DNA of 6,538 nt from an uncultured Micrococcales bacterium (GTDB taxonomy: Bacteria; Actinomycetota; Actinomycetes; Actinomycetales; Microbacteriaceae): positions 1-6,538 of the forward strand of contig CALFOB010000093.1 in assembly GCA_937919125.1 (NCBI GenBank), read 5' to 3'. The notes below the pieces were generated by a model. That model was given only the letters and a program-made list of their open reading frames with translations. It did no database searches and was not told the origin of the DNA. The position numbers and the translations under genes are program-made. This document shows, piece after piece, positions 6,323 to 6,538 of this stretch. The first letter of the stretch is position 1; every line of letters begins with the position of its first letter.

Positions 6323-6538
6323 TTGAAAAAGAGTATTTTATTTATAGGAATTTTATTTTTTCTAGTATCTTGTTCCAAGCAAAAAGACATTAACTTAAAT
6401 TCTAATTTTTTTGACTCGAATTATTATAAAAATATGAGTTATGAAAACAAGAAATCTCATTTAGATTCCTTATTTTTTCAATTACAACAACTATCTAATA
6501 ATCAAAATCTTATTGATTTTTCATTTAATCTTTCTGCG
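6323..6538 (+). CDS. Lipoprotein N-terminus of unknown function (Bacteroidota-like), cut by the right edge
   Basis: An open frame of 72 codons runs to the window edge. With the TTG at 6323-6325 as start, it reads Met-Lys-Lys, a hydrophobic core (SILFIGILFF, 4-13), then the lipobox LVSC with Cys17 as the lipidated residue, followed by SKQKD. This is a clear lipoprotein signal peptide, so the mature protein should be membrane-anchored outside the cytoplasm. The rest is rich in Asn, Ser, Lys, Phe and Tyr with no recognised domain; the stretch from about 41 looks helical and could begin a repeat-type domain such as TPR, but this is a guess. No Shine-Dalgarno site precedes it, as is common in Bacteroidota. 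An in-frame TGA at 6308-6310 bounds the frame; the next start, ATG at 6434, would lose the signal peptide. GC content near 21% and the amino-acid mix do not match the operon, so it probably belongs to another genome. It is not the BMP protein of the importer: wrong strand and no recognisable BMP motif. Confidence 0.6.
   Translation, partial: MKKSILFIGILFFLVSCSKQKDINLNSNFFDSNYYKNMSYENKKSHLDSLFFQLQQLSNNQNLIDFSFNLSA

Noticed and set aside
6132..6326. Plus-strand frame of 64 codons crossing the ATPase start and the AT-rich tail
   Set aside because: It reads antisense through the Walker A region, then through T-rich DNA, giving a spurious hydrophobic end. It spans the suspected junction and has no coherent protein character.
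6434..6538. ATG at 6434 as the real start of the plus-strand gene
   Set aside because: It would discard a convincing signal peptide and lipobox encoded in the same frame upstream; the TTG at 6323 explains more.
1..6538. A defence system, CRISPR array, insertion sequence, phage gene or other new system
   Set aside because: No spaced repeats, transposase, integrase, inverted terminal repeats or unassigned gene clusters are visible; every gene in the operon belongs to a known family.

Overview
The window is almost entirely one tightly packed operon on the minus strand (1-6267) for taking up nucleosides and breaking them down. The last ~270 bases on the right are AT-rich and look as if they come from a different organism. 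The operon has moderate GC (near 45% by eye), Shine-Dalgarno sites, one TTG start, and protein sequences that read like Actinomycetota. The thymidine phosphorylase N-terminus and the adenosine deaminase motif HDHLDGGLRP suggest a small-genome aquatic member, perhaps Microbacteriaceae-like. That taxonomic call is recognition from memory, not a search.

In transcription order (right to left) the genes are: a double-domain ABC ATPase of the BMP/YufO nucleoside-importer family (4759-6267), permease 1 of the YufP type (3521-4762), permease 2 of the YufQ type (2241-3521), cytidine deaminase cdd (1819-2238), thymidine/pyrimidine-nucleoside phosphorylase deoA (522-1811, TTG start), and adenosine deaminase add (1-508, C-terminus cut by the window edge). 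Neighbours overlap by 4 or 1 bases or lie 2, 7 and 13 bases apart. No internal terminator or promoter is visible, so one transcript with translational coupling is likely.

The genes form a pathway. The importer brings in nucleosides. Cdd turns (deoxy)cytidine into (deoxy)uridine, and DeoA phosphorolyses pyrimidine nucleosides to base plus (deoxy)ribose-1-phosphate. Add deaminates (deoxy)adenosine to (deoxy)inosine. The expected substrate-binding lipoprotein (BMP family), which usually sits just upstream of the ATPase, is absent.

From about 6268 to 6538 the sequence changes abruptly (about 21% GC over 6301-6538, by hand count). On the plus strand it carries the start of an unrelated lipoprotein with a Bacteroidota-like look: an MKK start, a hydrophobic core, an LVSC lipobox, then an Asn/Lys/Ser/Phe-rich chain. 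The simplest reading is a chimeric join at a contig end; horizontal transfer or a real recombination boundary is the alternative. A short GC-rich patch at the 5' end of the ATPase gene (30 of 40 bases G or C at 6181-6220) lies beside this boundary and adds to the suspicion. I see no tRNA, rRNA, CRISPR array, insertion sequence or clear new system.
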